A stretch of DNA of 64,000 nucleotides from CBDCWT01 sp965223305 (GTDB lineage: Bacteria; Planctomycetota; Planctomycetia; Pirellulales; Pirellulaceae), in assembly GCA_965223305.1 (NCBI GenBank), contig CBDCWT010000074.1, forward strand, positions 186,001-250,000, given 5' to 3'. Every line of letters starts with the position of its first letter. Within the stretch, counting starts at the first letter, position 1. Positions 8,640 through 18,400 of the stretch are shown here, piece by piece. The translations under genes and the position numbers were made by a program. The notes beneath the pieces were generated by a model. The model worked only from the letters and a program-made list of their open reading frames with translations, was not told the origin of the DNA and did no database searches.

Positions 8640-9613
8640 TTGTAACGTTTTGGGTTACGAAAGACGGCGAACGGCGCAATGACCGAGCCTGATCTTGCGA
8701 AATCAGCCGCTGGGCGTTAGCCCACGGTTTCCTGCAAACCGGATGCTAACGCATTCCGGCTGATCTTCTTGCGAGCACAAGGCTACCCTCCCGCTCGCGG
8801 GAGGGTCGGACGCGTAGAGAAAGTAGGCCGGAACAAGCGGCGGGAGAGCTCTGGCTTCACACTCCGTGAGCGCCGCGCTGTTCCGGCGACGCAACGCATC
8901 AAACCGGTGTTGCCGGAACAGCGCGGCGTGGGAAATCGTAGGCACAGGGATGGCTGCTGGCGCCGCTTGTTCCGGCCTACTACCGCTCTTGCAACATCAG
9001 CCGCTGGGCGTTAGCCCACGGTTTCCTACAAACCGGATGCTAACGCATTCCGGCTGATCTTCTTGCGAGCACAAGGCTACCCTCCCGCTCGCGGGAGGGT
9101 CGGACGCGTAGCGTCCGGGGAGGGCTGCCCGGGGAGTGATCGCCCCAGAGGCGTGGTCCCCCTCACCGGCCCTTCGGGCCGACTCTCCCCAAAGGCCCCA
9201 AAGGAGAGTGAAGAAAGACGAAATCACGCACTAACTTAAAAGCTGTACGACCTCGTCAGCGAGGGGAGCTGGTGCACCAACGCACGTTATTCCCTCGCTG
9301 ACGCTTCGGGTTGAGATTGGGGCCTTGCTTAACCACTTCCGCAGCCGAAGGAGCCCGAATCCGTCGGCGTAACACGCTAACTCGCAGGACTTTGTGACGA
9401 ATCTTCAAAAAGCCCTGTCAGTCTCTTTCCGCCAAATCCCATCTACTTACTGTCGCGGCGACCATCTTGCCACGCAATCTCCCCCATCCGTAAGCGGCGC
9501 AAAACGTTGCGTCGGGGCTTCGACGACATTAAGTTCCGGACACGCAATCATTCAGTACACCGACAGAAAAACATCACATTTGCCGCACACCCTCAGTCGA
9601 TGGATCACCACTC
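8640..9613. repeat. Intergenic repeat mosaic and upstream region of the giant gene
   Basis: A 116-bp direct repeat occurs at 8702-8817 and 8996-9111, nearly identical, carrying GGGCGTTAGCCCACGG and the hairpin CCCTCCCGCTCGCGGGAGGG. A terminal-inverted-repeat element sits between the copies at 8822-8981. From about 9112 to 9215 the GGCCCTTCGGGCC and CTCTCCCC hairpin modules recur in reverse orientation relative to 2.9 kb. From about 9300 to 9613 nothing repetitive or coding is evident; this is the likely promoter and leader region for the giant gene, but no promoter can be assigned with confidence. Confidence 0.7.
8822..8981. repeat. MITE-like palindromic element, copy 2 (perfect 21-bp ends)
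   Basis: The ends at 8822-8842 and 8961-8981 are a perfect 21-bp inverted repeat; its core is GTAGGCCGGAACAAGCGGCG. The element is 160 bp and non-coding. Inside are two further related arms (GCCGCGCTGTTCCGGC and GCCGGAACAGCGCGGC), so the whole can fold into a long imperfect hairpin. It is inverted relative to the copy at 3181-3363. Confidence 0.7.
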
Positions 9614-12600
9614 ATGTTTGACAATGCAGCTCGACAACGTGAGCAGAGGCGCTCAAGAAATCGTAAGGCCCGCCGCCGGCGCAGGTTATTGGAACGACTT
9701 GAAGATCGACGCTTGCTCAGCGCCAACCCGCTAAGTCCGGCACAGCGAGACGTGCTTGTCTCGGATCTAGACGATCTCGCCGTCTTTGCCGAACACATCG
9801 ACTCGTTTCCGGAGCTAAACCGTCCGCTGGCGCTGATCGGACAATCATTCAATTCTCAGTTGGATCTCTCCACCGTGCTGAACGAGCGGTTTGTCGACCC
9901 GCTCGCAGGTTTTCTTGCCGACAGTCCAGCCGGCCTGACGTCGGACGAAGTTGCCGAGTTCCTGACCAGCGACCAGGTGGTGGGTAGTTTCGACGGGCTT
10001 GACTTCCGAGTTGGGTCCACGACCGGTGAGGACGGCAGTGGCGAGCTGGTTTTCGACACAGTTCTCTACGCGAACCGCTTGGTTGACTATTCGGTCGACC
10101 TAAGTGCCGCTGAGCCGGACCTTGGTTTACGACTGCTTGATCGAAACGAATCGCAACTCAACTTCAGCATGACGCTCGATCTGCAGTTTGGTGTCGATAC
10201 CGATGGATCGTTCTTCGCTGCAATCGACGACTTCAACCTCCAAGCCATCGATGCAGTGGAGATCACTGCCACCGATCCGCTGCCCAGCCCTGCCGCGGTC
10301 AACGAAGCGATCACTTTCAGCTTGCTCATTAACGACTCCACGAGCGTCACCGCCACGCTGCCGGCGACGACCTCTGGCAACGAGACGCCGCTGACTGATC
10401 GATTGACCGCAGCCCTGGCTCAGCCGCTGGACGAAGCAGGGTTGGCGGGCGGCGTCGTTGCCGTCGACAACGCGGGACGATTGGCGTTACGCTCGACCTC
10501 GCCCAAAATCCGCCGCTTGGAGCTAACAGGCGGAGTTGGGCTCGGCGCGCTCGGTTTCGCTGCCTCGTCGTCGACCGAGTCCCTATTCTCGCCAGGGATG
10601 GAGTACGGGTTCGTCGCGCTCGAGAGCATCTCGGGCGGTGTCGCCGTCAACGGCCAGCTGGAGATCTTCGCCGATCCTGGGACCGACGGGCGCCTTAACT
10701 CATCCGAATTGGTTGGATCTCCTGGGCTGTCGTTATTGCCGCGGGGAGACGCGGCGGTCGTTCTCGACGTTCGCCCGATTGCCGGGAGTATCTTCTTTGA
10801 GGCCCCGGCGACTGTGGAAATCTCTCAGCCTAGCTTCTTCGGCGCTGCGCCGCCGGTGGTCACCCTGCACTCGTTCGAGGAGTTGGATGCGCTTCACGAC
10901 GAAGCCAGCGAGACACTCACCCGAGGAATCGAAGCCCTAACGCAGTTCGGTACGCGATTGGAGTCCGAAACTGCCTATGCGAATCCGCTGCCGGCCCTCG
11001 ATATCAGCCTGGGAGGCGCGATCGACATCGACACCACTTTGAAAACGCGGCTTCAGCAACCCGTTCAGGACTTGCTGCAAGCAAGCGACCGCCCTAGCTG
11101 GGAGGATGTTCGCGCGGCGTGGGAGAGCGTTCCAGGAGTGTCGGTCACTGGATTCAACGAAACCGAGCAGCGCGTATCATTCGACGTTCAGCTGCAGGCA
11201 GTCGGTTCAACAAGCTCGTCGATCGTACTGGGCGACGCGGCTGCCGACGTCGGTCTGATTGTCGCTGAAGCCGATCTGCCGGAACTCGATCTGACGACGA
11301 CTTCGGCTTGGGCTCTGCAGCTCGATGTCGATCGCCGTCTAACGGCCTCGCCGCTGGAGGCGCTAACAATTCAATTCGACGCGGCGGACGCCACGGTGGC
11401 CGCGAGCCACACGCCCTCCTTTGCGGGCCGGATCGGCTTGCTGGGAGTGTCGTCCGAAGGAGGGATGGCGGATCTGGCCGCAACGCTGGCGACGTCGGTC
11501 GGTGGTGGCCAACCTGTGACGGCGGGGCAACTCGTTGACGAGCCGATCGACCAAATCGTCAGCACCTCTGCGAGCGGCGAGTTTCTGTTCCAGCTGCCCG
11601 TGATCGCAGCGTTGGGCAGCCAGTCATTCAGCGGCTCGCTCAGCCTGCCCGCCGGGGACGTTTTTAGCGGCGAATCGGCGCTGCAGCCAGTCGGCTTCGA
11701 CGTATTCGAACCGTTTCTCGAATACGCACCAGGGGATCTGGTTGGCGGTATCGAACAGCTGTCCAGCTGGATTGGCGATTTCTCGAGCGAGCGTTTGCAG
11801 ACCGATCTTCCATTCGCGCGGCAAACCCGGTACGGCGATGCGATCGATCTGCGCGCCGCATTCGAACAGCGGCTCGTGCAGCTCTTGAAGAACAGCGACG
11901 GAATGAGCGCCTTTCGTACGGCGCAGGAGCTGGTTGAATCCGTTCCAGCAGTGAGTGCGGTTCAATACGACGCAGCGGCGGCTGAATTGCTGTTTGACGT
12001 GCAGTTCGAGCAGTCGATGCAGTTCGAGCAGGAAGATGGGACGCTCGGCGATCAGCTGACAGCCGCCCTTGAATTCAATGTCGATCTAGGCGAGTTGGTC
12101 GGAGCTAGGTCCGAATCCAGCATCTCGCTGTCGGCCGATGTTGCCAGCAGATTCCAACTTGGCATCGACCTTCGCCCACTCGGACACAACGTTGCGGCAA
12201 TCACGGAGGCCACAGCGCTGGCGGCATTGAACGGCGGCGCCGGCGTGTTGCTCGAGGAAGGCGACGACATTGAGGTGCAGCTTCGCGACGGACGGTCATT
12301 CGACGTGAACTTCGGTGACTCCGCGACCGTGGGAGAAGCGATCGATGCGATTCACATCGCTCGCGACGCTGCAGGCGTGTCTTCGTCAGAGTTCTTCGTC
12401 GAGCTGCGCGAGGAAAACGGCAAGGCCGTCGGTTTGCGAATGACGGATCAGAGTGATGACCGAGGCACCGATTTTCGTATCCGCGCGGTTGGCGATTCGC
12501 TCGCCGGTGTGGGGCTGGGCACAATCGGCCTTGACGAGGATGGCGACGGAGTCATTGACGGCAAGGCTTTGCATGGAGACTCGTTCGCAAAGCACCTCTT

Positions 12601-15391
12601 CCTGCAGCCGCTCGACAATGCGCCAATCGCGATTGGAACGGTCGATCTGTCGGGCAGCTCGATCAGCGCCACGGCGAATTTAGGTTTTGTTGAGTTGGGG
12701 ATTAGCGACGGCGCGTTCGTGGATTCGACAGGCGTCCCGAGCCATGTCACCGCTGCCATCGAACTCGTCGATCGGGACGCGGGTACGGTCGCCTCACGAG
12801 TCACTTTGAGCGAGCTGTTGCGGGCGTTTGACGAGGAAATGCCTGGCCGCGTCCTCGCCCGTGCGGGCCTCGATGGCCAGCTCGATCTGCACCTGCCGGT
12901 GTCTGCCATCGTCGGCGCGAGTCAGTTCGGTGGAGCGTTGGACATCTCGATCGCCGACTTCGGCAACGCCTTCGACGCGATCGTGACGCACAACATCGAC
13001 TCCGGACTCGCCGATCTAGCGGAACTGGAAATGTCCGACGTGCTGGTCGGACTTCGTGACGGTCTCTCTCAACTGCTGGATCTCGGCGATGAGTCCGCCT
13101 TCTCGGTCGGCCTGCCGATTCTCAACGTTCAGCTTCCTGATGTGGTTGGCTTGGGTGACCTGCTCGGTCAGCTGACAGCGGCCATCAACTCGGTGGGTTC
13201 AACGACGCTGCGTACGATCGGCGATACGCTCGCGCGTGCTGCGGGCGAGCCGATTTCATTGCCCGAATTCGAGGTCTCGTTCCCTTCGCTAACGTCGTTC
13301 GCTTCCGCAGTCAATGATCTCTTTCAATCGACCGGGACGAACGAGACGGTATCTGCCGAAAGGCTGGCGTCCGAGTTTCTGCAGCACTTTGGCGTTGATG
13401 TTGAACTTGCCGGGTTCGACCTCGACGCCGAGGCGCTGGAGGACCTTGCCGGTCTCATGTCAGCTCTAGTTAGGGAGCTTGAGCTCGCAGGTGGCGGCAG
13501 TTTGCAGCAACTTGAGAGCGTACTCGAATCGGCGCTCGGGATTTCAGCAGATGCGCTGACCTTGGCCGTTGATTCCAGCCAGGTCGGTGCGATCGCCTTG
13601 CGGATCGACCTGCAGCTGGAAACAGCGGCCTCGGCTCAGCACCCGTTCCAGATCGACCTAAGTGATTTGGGACTAGCTGGCGTTGGTGATTTGTTGGACG
13701 TGAGCGGTTCATCGGTGCTGGATCTGTCAGCTGGCGCCGCCGCGGCACTCTCGTTGGGCTTGGAGGTTTCCAGTGGTGGCGTCCGCCCGTTCTTGTACGA
13801 CTTCAACTCAGCCGATCAAACGGGGACACGGATCCAGCTGACGGCCAGTGCGAGCGCCGGCGACGTCAACTTCGACGCGTCGCTGGGACCGATCGGTGTT
13901 GCCATTGCGAGTGGGTCGGCCGCGATCAATCGTACCGGTGCCGCGGGCGACAGTCAGCCGGCGGAGTTCCTGGTGAAGTTTGCTGATGGAGATTCCGACG
14001 GCCGAATTCCCCTCGATGGGTCGCTGATGTTGGAGACCTCGGCAGCCGGCGGAGCGTTCGCAAACTTCCCCATCCAAATTCCGAGCGGGACGCCGGCAGT
14101 CACAACGCTGATGTTCTCGGTGAATGACCTAACGACTCTGCCTGACGGAGACGATTTCAACCTGGACGAAGTCAAGAATGCGATCTCGGGACGGATTGAC
14201 GACCTCACCAGCGCTGGAATCGGCTCAAATCTGCTGGCTATGGTAGGCGGCTGGGAAGGCGCCTTCGATCTGCTGATTGAAACGATGCGGGGCGAGGTGC
14301 TGGGCGTTCCGCTGCCACTAGTTGGCGACGCACTGGCCGATGAAGCCGACTTCTTGGAAGACATCAAGCAATCGGTGCTCGACAACATCTCCGACGTCGC
14401 CGACCAGGGGATCAGCTTGGTGCAGACGGGAATCTTCGATGCGCTCGGCCCGGGCGGCTTGAATCTGTTACAAGATGCCGATGCGAACGGTGCGCTAACC
14501 AGGGACGACGTCGTCGCCGTTTTCGATACCGCGAACAATCGCGTCGATTTCGACATCCACCTTGCTAAGGCTGTCGAGCGTCTTGAGTTGCCGGTCGACT
14601 TTGACCTTGGGCTTCCTGGCCTGAACCTCGACGTGGATGCCCCGGTCGAGCTGAGCTTCGGTGCTGACTTCCGTTTAGGATTCGGCGCGGGAATCGATGA
14701 GGGCTTCTTCTTCGCGACGGATCCGGCGCGGACCCGACTGGAACTGTTCTTCGACGCGGATGTACCCGAGTTGTCCGCCGACGGTGAATTGGCATTTCTG
14801 GACATCGTGGCGTCGACGATTCCCGGCTCGCCTACAGAATTTGATGGCAGTTTTGTCGTAACTCTCACGGACAACGTGATCGGTGACGGGAACGGCCTGT
14901 TAACGGCGGACGAGATGTTCTCGGGCAGCTTCACCGATGTCGTCGATCATACGCTTTCAGCCCGAGCCGATGTCGATCTCAATCTGCTGGTCAGCCTCGG
15001 CGACAACAGCCTGTTCCCGCGGTTACGCACCGACTTGATTGTCGATTGGGAGTTCACTGCCGGACAGGGACTGAACGCTCCCGAGGTCAAGTTTGAGAAC
15101 GTGCAAATGAACCTGGGCGATTTCTTCAGCGGGTTCGCCGGCGAACTGCTCGGCAACGTCCAGGAGGTTCTAGAGCCAGTGCAGCCGGTGATTGACGCGC
15201 TGACAACTCCGCTACCGGTCATCAGCGACTTGAGCGGATCGACTGTGACCTTGGTCGACCTGGCGCGTTTGTTCGGCCGCGCTGATGTTGCCAACTTTGC
15301 GCAGGCAGTCATCGACATCAACAACCTGATCGTAGGCTTGCCGGAGGTTGGACCCCAGACATGGATCGACCCTTGGCGGGTTTGGTGTTGA
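9614..15391 (+). CDS. Giant LEPR-XLL secreted protein, part 1 of 3 (N-terminal part, frame broken)
   Basis: This is 1,925 residues from the ATG at 9614. The N-terminus is strongly basic (RNRKARRRRRLLERLEDRRLL); LERLEDRRLL at residues 26-35 is a variant of the planctomycetal LEPR-XLL export/surface signal. The rest is acidic, low in Cys and Lys, and built of repeating beta-rich modules. For example, the segments SVPGVSVTGFNETEQRVSFDV (nt ~11,128) and SVPAVSAVQYDAAAAELLFDV (nt ~11,938) mark two copies about 810 bp apart. No enzymatic domain was recognised. The frame stops at 15391 in the middle of an ordinary module. The sequence continues in another frame (IDLGGFGVDPEALGGF) if one C is dropped from the CCC at 15370-15372. 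It is therefore the N-terminal part of a gene extending to 33181, broken either in the genome or in the assembly. Confidence 0.85.
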   Translation: MFDNAARQREQRRSRNRKARRRRRLLERLEDRRLLSANPLSPAQRDVLVSDLDDLAVFAEHIDSFPELNRPLALIGQSFNSQLDLSTVLNERFVDPLAGFLADSPAGLTSDEVAEFLTSDQVVGSFDGLDFRVGSTTGEDGSGELVFDTVLYANRLVDYSVDLSAAEPDLGLRLLDRNESQLNFSMTLDLQFGVDTDGSFFAAIDDFNLQAIDAVEITATDPLPSPAAVNEAITFSLLINDSTSVTATLPATTSGNETPLTDRLTAALAQPLDEAGLAGGVVAVDNAGRLALRSTSPKIRRLELTGGVGLGALGFAASSSTESLFSPGMEYGFVALESISGGVAVNGQLEIFADPGTDGRLNSSELVGSPGLSLLPRGDAAVVLDVRPIAGSIFFEAPATVEISQPSFFGAAPPVVTLHSFEELDALHDEASETLTRGIEALTQFGTRLESETAYANPLPALDISLGGAIDIDTTLKTRLQQPVQDLLQASDRPSWEDVRAAWESVPGVSVTGFNETEQRVSFDVQLQAVGSTSSSIVLGDAAADVGLIVAEADLPELDLTTTSAWALQLDVDRRLTASPLEALTIQFDAADATVAASHTPSFAGRIGLLGVSSEGGMADLAATLATSVGGGQPVTAGQLVDEPIDQIVSTSASGEFLFQLPVIAALGSQSFSGSLSLPAGDVFSGESALQPVGFDVFEPFLEYAPGDLVGGIEQLSSWIGDFSSERLQTDLPFARQTRYGDAIDLRAAFEQRLVQLLKNSDGMSAFRTAQELVESVPAVSAVQYDAAAAELLFDVQFEQSMQFEQEDGTLGDQLTAALEFNVDLGELVGARSESSISLSADVASRFQLGIDLRPLGHNVAAITEATALAALNGGAGVLLEEGDDIEVQLRDGRSFDVNFGDSATVGEAIDAIHIARDAAGVSSSEFFVELREENGKAVGLRMTDQSDDRGTDFRIRAVGDSLAGVGLGTIGLDEDGDGVIDGKALHGDSFAKHLFLQPLDNAPIAIGTVDLSGSSISATANLGFVELGISDGAFVDSTGVPSHVTAAIELVDRDAGTVASRVTLSELLRAFDEEMPGRVLARAGLDGQLDLHLPVSAIVGASQFGGALDISIADFGNAFDAIVTHNIDSGLADLAELEMSDVLVGLRDGLSQLLDLGDESAFSVGLPILNVQLPDVVGLGDLLGQLTAAINSVGSTTLRTIGDTLARAAGEPISLPEFEVSFPSLTSFASAVNDLFQSTGTNETVSAERLASEFLQHFGVDVELAGFDLDAEALEDLAGLMSALVRELELAGGGSLQQLESVLESALGISADALTLAVDSSQVGAIALRIDLQLETAASAQHPFQIDLSDLGLAGVGDLLDVSGSSVLDLSAGAAAALSLGLEVSSGGVRPFLYDFNSADQTGTRIQLTASASAGDVNFDASLGPIGVAIASGSAAINRTGAAGDSQPAEFLVKFADGDSDGRIPLDGSLMLETSAAGGAFANFPIQIPSGTPAVTTLMFSVNDLTTLPDGDDFNLDEVKNAISGRIDDLTSAGIGSNLLAMVGGWEGAFDLLIETMRGEVLGVPLPLVGDALADEADFLEDIKQSVLDNISDVADQGISLVQTGIFDALGPGGLNLLQDADANGALTRDDVVAVFDTANNRVDFDIHLAKAVERLELPVDFDLGLPGLNLDVDAPVELSFGADFRLGFGAGIDEGFFFATDPARTRLELFFDADVPELSADGELAFLDIVASTIPGSPTEFDGSFVVTLTDNVIGDGNGLLTADEMFSGSFTDVVDHTLSARADVDLNLLVSLGDNSLFPRLRTDLIVDWEFTAGQGLNAPEVKFENVQMNLGDFFSGFAGELLGNVQEVLEPVQPVIDALTTPLPVISDLSGSTVTLVDLARLFGRADVANFAQAVIDINNLIVGLPEVGPQTWIDPWRVWC

Positions 15392-15498
15392 CCCCGAGGC
15401 ACTTGGCGGTTTTGCGGGCCCAGGGTCGACACCGAGTCGAACTCCCGGCTCGCTGAGGATGACCAACGTTCAGCAGAACGCCGACCCCATCGGTCAGG

Positions 15499-18400
15499 TT
15501 GAACACACAGGCTGGATCACAGGGCGGCAACTGGACCAACAACCTGCAAAACGCGAAGGGTTCGTTGAGTTTTCCGCTGCTGGAGAGTCCCCTAACGGCA
15601 TTCAAACTGCTGCTGGGTCAAGACGTCGACCTGTTTCTTTACGACGCCCCGCGGCTTGGTATCGATTTCACCTACAGCCAGTTCTTCCCCGTGCCTCCGA
15701 TCCCGATCCTGGGGGCGGAGCTGGCCGGCCGAATTGCTGCGGTTGCCGACTTTGCCTTTGGTTTCGACACCACCGGAATCAGCAAGTTTAACCGCACGGG
15801 AAACTTCGTCGATGTGTTCGACGGGTTTTTCGTTAGCGACCGCGTCAACCCGGACGGAACCGGGACGGACGTACCGGAAGTCTACCTGCGCGGCAGTCTG
15901 ACCGCCGGCGCAAAACTGGAGTTGCTGGTCGCCGAAGCCGGCGTCCGCGGAGGCGTTTTTGCGGGTGTTGACTTCAACCTGCACGACAACGACCGAGACG
16001 GACGTGTGCGAGGTGGCGAACTGGCCGAGAACTTTGAGCTGGGACCGATTCACATCTTCGACGTCAGCGGCAGTCTAGACGCAGGGCTCGTAGCTTTTGT
16101 GGATGTGAACTTGCTGCTGTTCGAACTCCATGAAGAGTTCGAAATCGCGCGCGTCAACTTACTCGATTTCGAGATCGATCGTCCCGCGAGCGGCGGACCT
16201 TCGCCCACGGAACTCCTGACATCACGTGCGGGTGACGTTCTGACGATCAAATTCACTGCACACGACGATGCCTACAAGATTGTGCCGGGTGCAACAGAAG
16301 GCTCGATCATCGTGCAAGGACAGGGGCTGCAAACAACGGAACTGACAGGCATCACCCAGATCGTCGGTGATGCCATGGCTGGGAACGACGTCGTTAGCAT
16401 TGCCGCAGGGGTTGACGTGGCCGTTCAACTTGACGGTGGTGCAGGAGACGATCGGCTGACAGCCGGTGGTGGACCGGTCGTGTTCACTGGCGGCGCTGGC
16501 AATGACCAATTGGTCGGAGGTCCCGCCGAAGACCATTTGCAAGGTGGCGAGGGCGACGACACGTTGATCGGCGGTAGCGGCAACGATCTGTTGGAAGCAG
16601 GCAGCGGAGACGACTACGTAGATGGTGGACGCAACGATGATGTGATCCTAGGCGGCGAGGGCAATGACGTGCTGGTCGGCGGTTTCGGCGCCGATACGCT
16701 TGAGGGCAGCGACGGTGATGACGTGCTCGATGGCGAGCGCGGCGACGACCTATTGCGTGGTGGTCTTGGCGCCGATCAGATCTCGGGAGGCCGTGGCAGT
16801 GACGTGATCGAAGGCGGCGGCGGCGATGATGTTTTGCTAGGTCAGGAGGGTAGCGATACGATCGACGGCGGCGAGGGCCATGATGTCATCGACGGCGGCG
16901 AACTCAATGACGTGATCGCAGCTGGTGCTGGCTCGGACACGATTCACGGTGGAACGGGCAACGACCAAATTGACGCCGGGGCCGGCGACGACCTGGTGCG
17001 CGGCGGTGGTGGTCCTGACACGATTGCTGGTGGCGAAGGCGACGATCGCATTCTGGCGGCCGACGACGACGCGGCCAACGATGACGCTGCGGCCCATACG
17101 ATCGATGCCGGCGCAGGCAACGACGTTGTGATTGGTGCCCGCGGAGATGATCTGCTGATCGGCGGTGACGGGAATGACGTGATCGTTGCCCTCGCCGGTA
17201 ACGATGTCATCGAGGCCGGCGAGGGCAACGACCAGGTCGACGCCGGCGCTGGGGATGATCTGGCGATTGGCGGATTCGGTAACGATACGATTAACGGTGG
17301 GCAGGGAAGCGATTTGGTCTGGGGCGGCGTAGAGTCCATCGCTGCCGACGAATTTCGAGCCGGCGCGCCCGGCCTGTTCGAGGTTCCTCCTCGATTCGAG
17401 GAAGCAACCGCTCTGGGTGGCAGTAGCTATTCACTCCCCCTGCCGCTCTTCACGCCCAAGATCGTCTCCGGGCTGAGCGTGGACGGTGCAGCGGGTGATG
17501 GCAACGACCTGTTGCGGGGTGGTGATGGAACCGACTGGCTGTTTGGTGGCGCGGATCGTGACTCCCTGTTTGGCGACAACGGCCATGACTATCTGGACGG
17601 CGGTCTAGGCAACGACACAGATATATTTGGCGGCCCCGGTGACGATGTGCTGCGCGGTGGTACGGGTGATGATGTGATCCACGGGGGTCCCGGCATCGAC
17701 CAGGTCTATGGCGGTCCCGGTCGCGACACGCTATTCGGCGATGCCGGTGCTGCGAATGGGTCCACGGATGGGCAGCGTCTGTTTGGCGGTGAGGGTGCCG
17801 ATTCATTGTTCGCTTGGGCAGCGGGCGATGCCAGCGACGCGGATACCAAGGGAGATGAACTCTGGGGTGGAATTGGCGGCGACTTCCTGTACGGCAACCG
17901 CCGCGACGAACTACTGATCGGAGAGTCGGGCAATGACTTCCTCAGTGGAGATTGGGCAGCGGGCCCCGACTACGCCCAGAACCAGATGGCGGCTTTGAAC
18001 GCGGGCGCGGCTGATCCCCTCGTAGGTAGCCGTGACACGCTGCTTGGCGGCAGTGGTCAGGATCAACTCTTCGGCGGCGGCGGTGACGATAGATTGGAAG
18101 GTGGTCCAGATGGGGATTGGCTGGAAGGGCAAGACGGTCGTGACGCACTGCTCGGCGGTGGAGGCATCGACTTCATTGTCTTGGACGTCGATCCGAACTA
18201 TCGGATTATCGGCGAGCAACGACTCGACGGTCACGGTAATACTTCCCCCGATGACAACGCTACAGATGTGCTGCTGGTGATGGGGACGAACGGTGACGAC
18301 ACGATCCGGCTGCGTCAGTCGATTTCCGGTGAGCCGTTACAAGGTGGTTCGGGCAGTCCGATCGGGACCGCGATTGGCGGACAATTGATGGTCGAGCATG

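Noticed and set aside
15348..15791. Separate 147-residue plus-strand gene between parts 1 and 2 of the giant gene
   Set aside because: Its first ~55 codons read as the missing bridge between the two parts, and the rest overlaps part 2 out of frame; there is no ribosome site.
16435..18180. Horizontal acquisition of the RTX-repeat region as a toxin gene
   Set aside because: The repeats lie inside a continuous frame with neighbouring modules of the same style, and there is no toxin, acyltransferase or type I secretion gene nearby.
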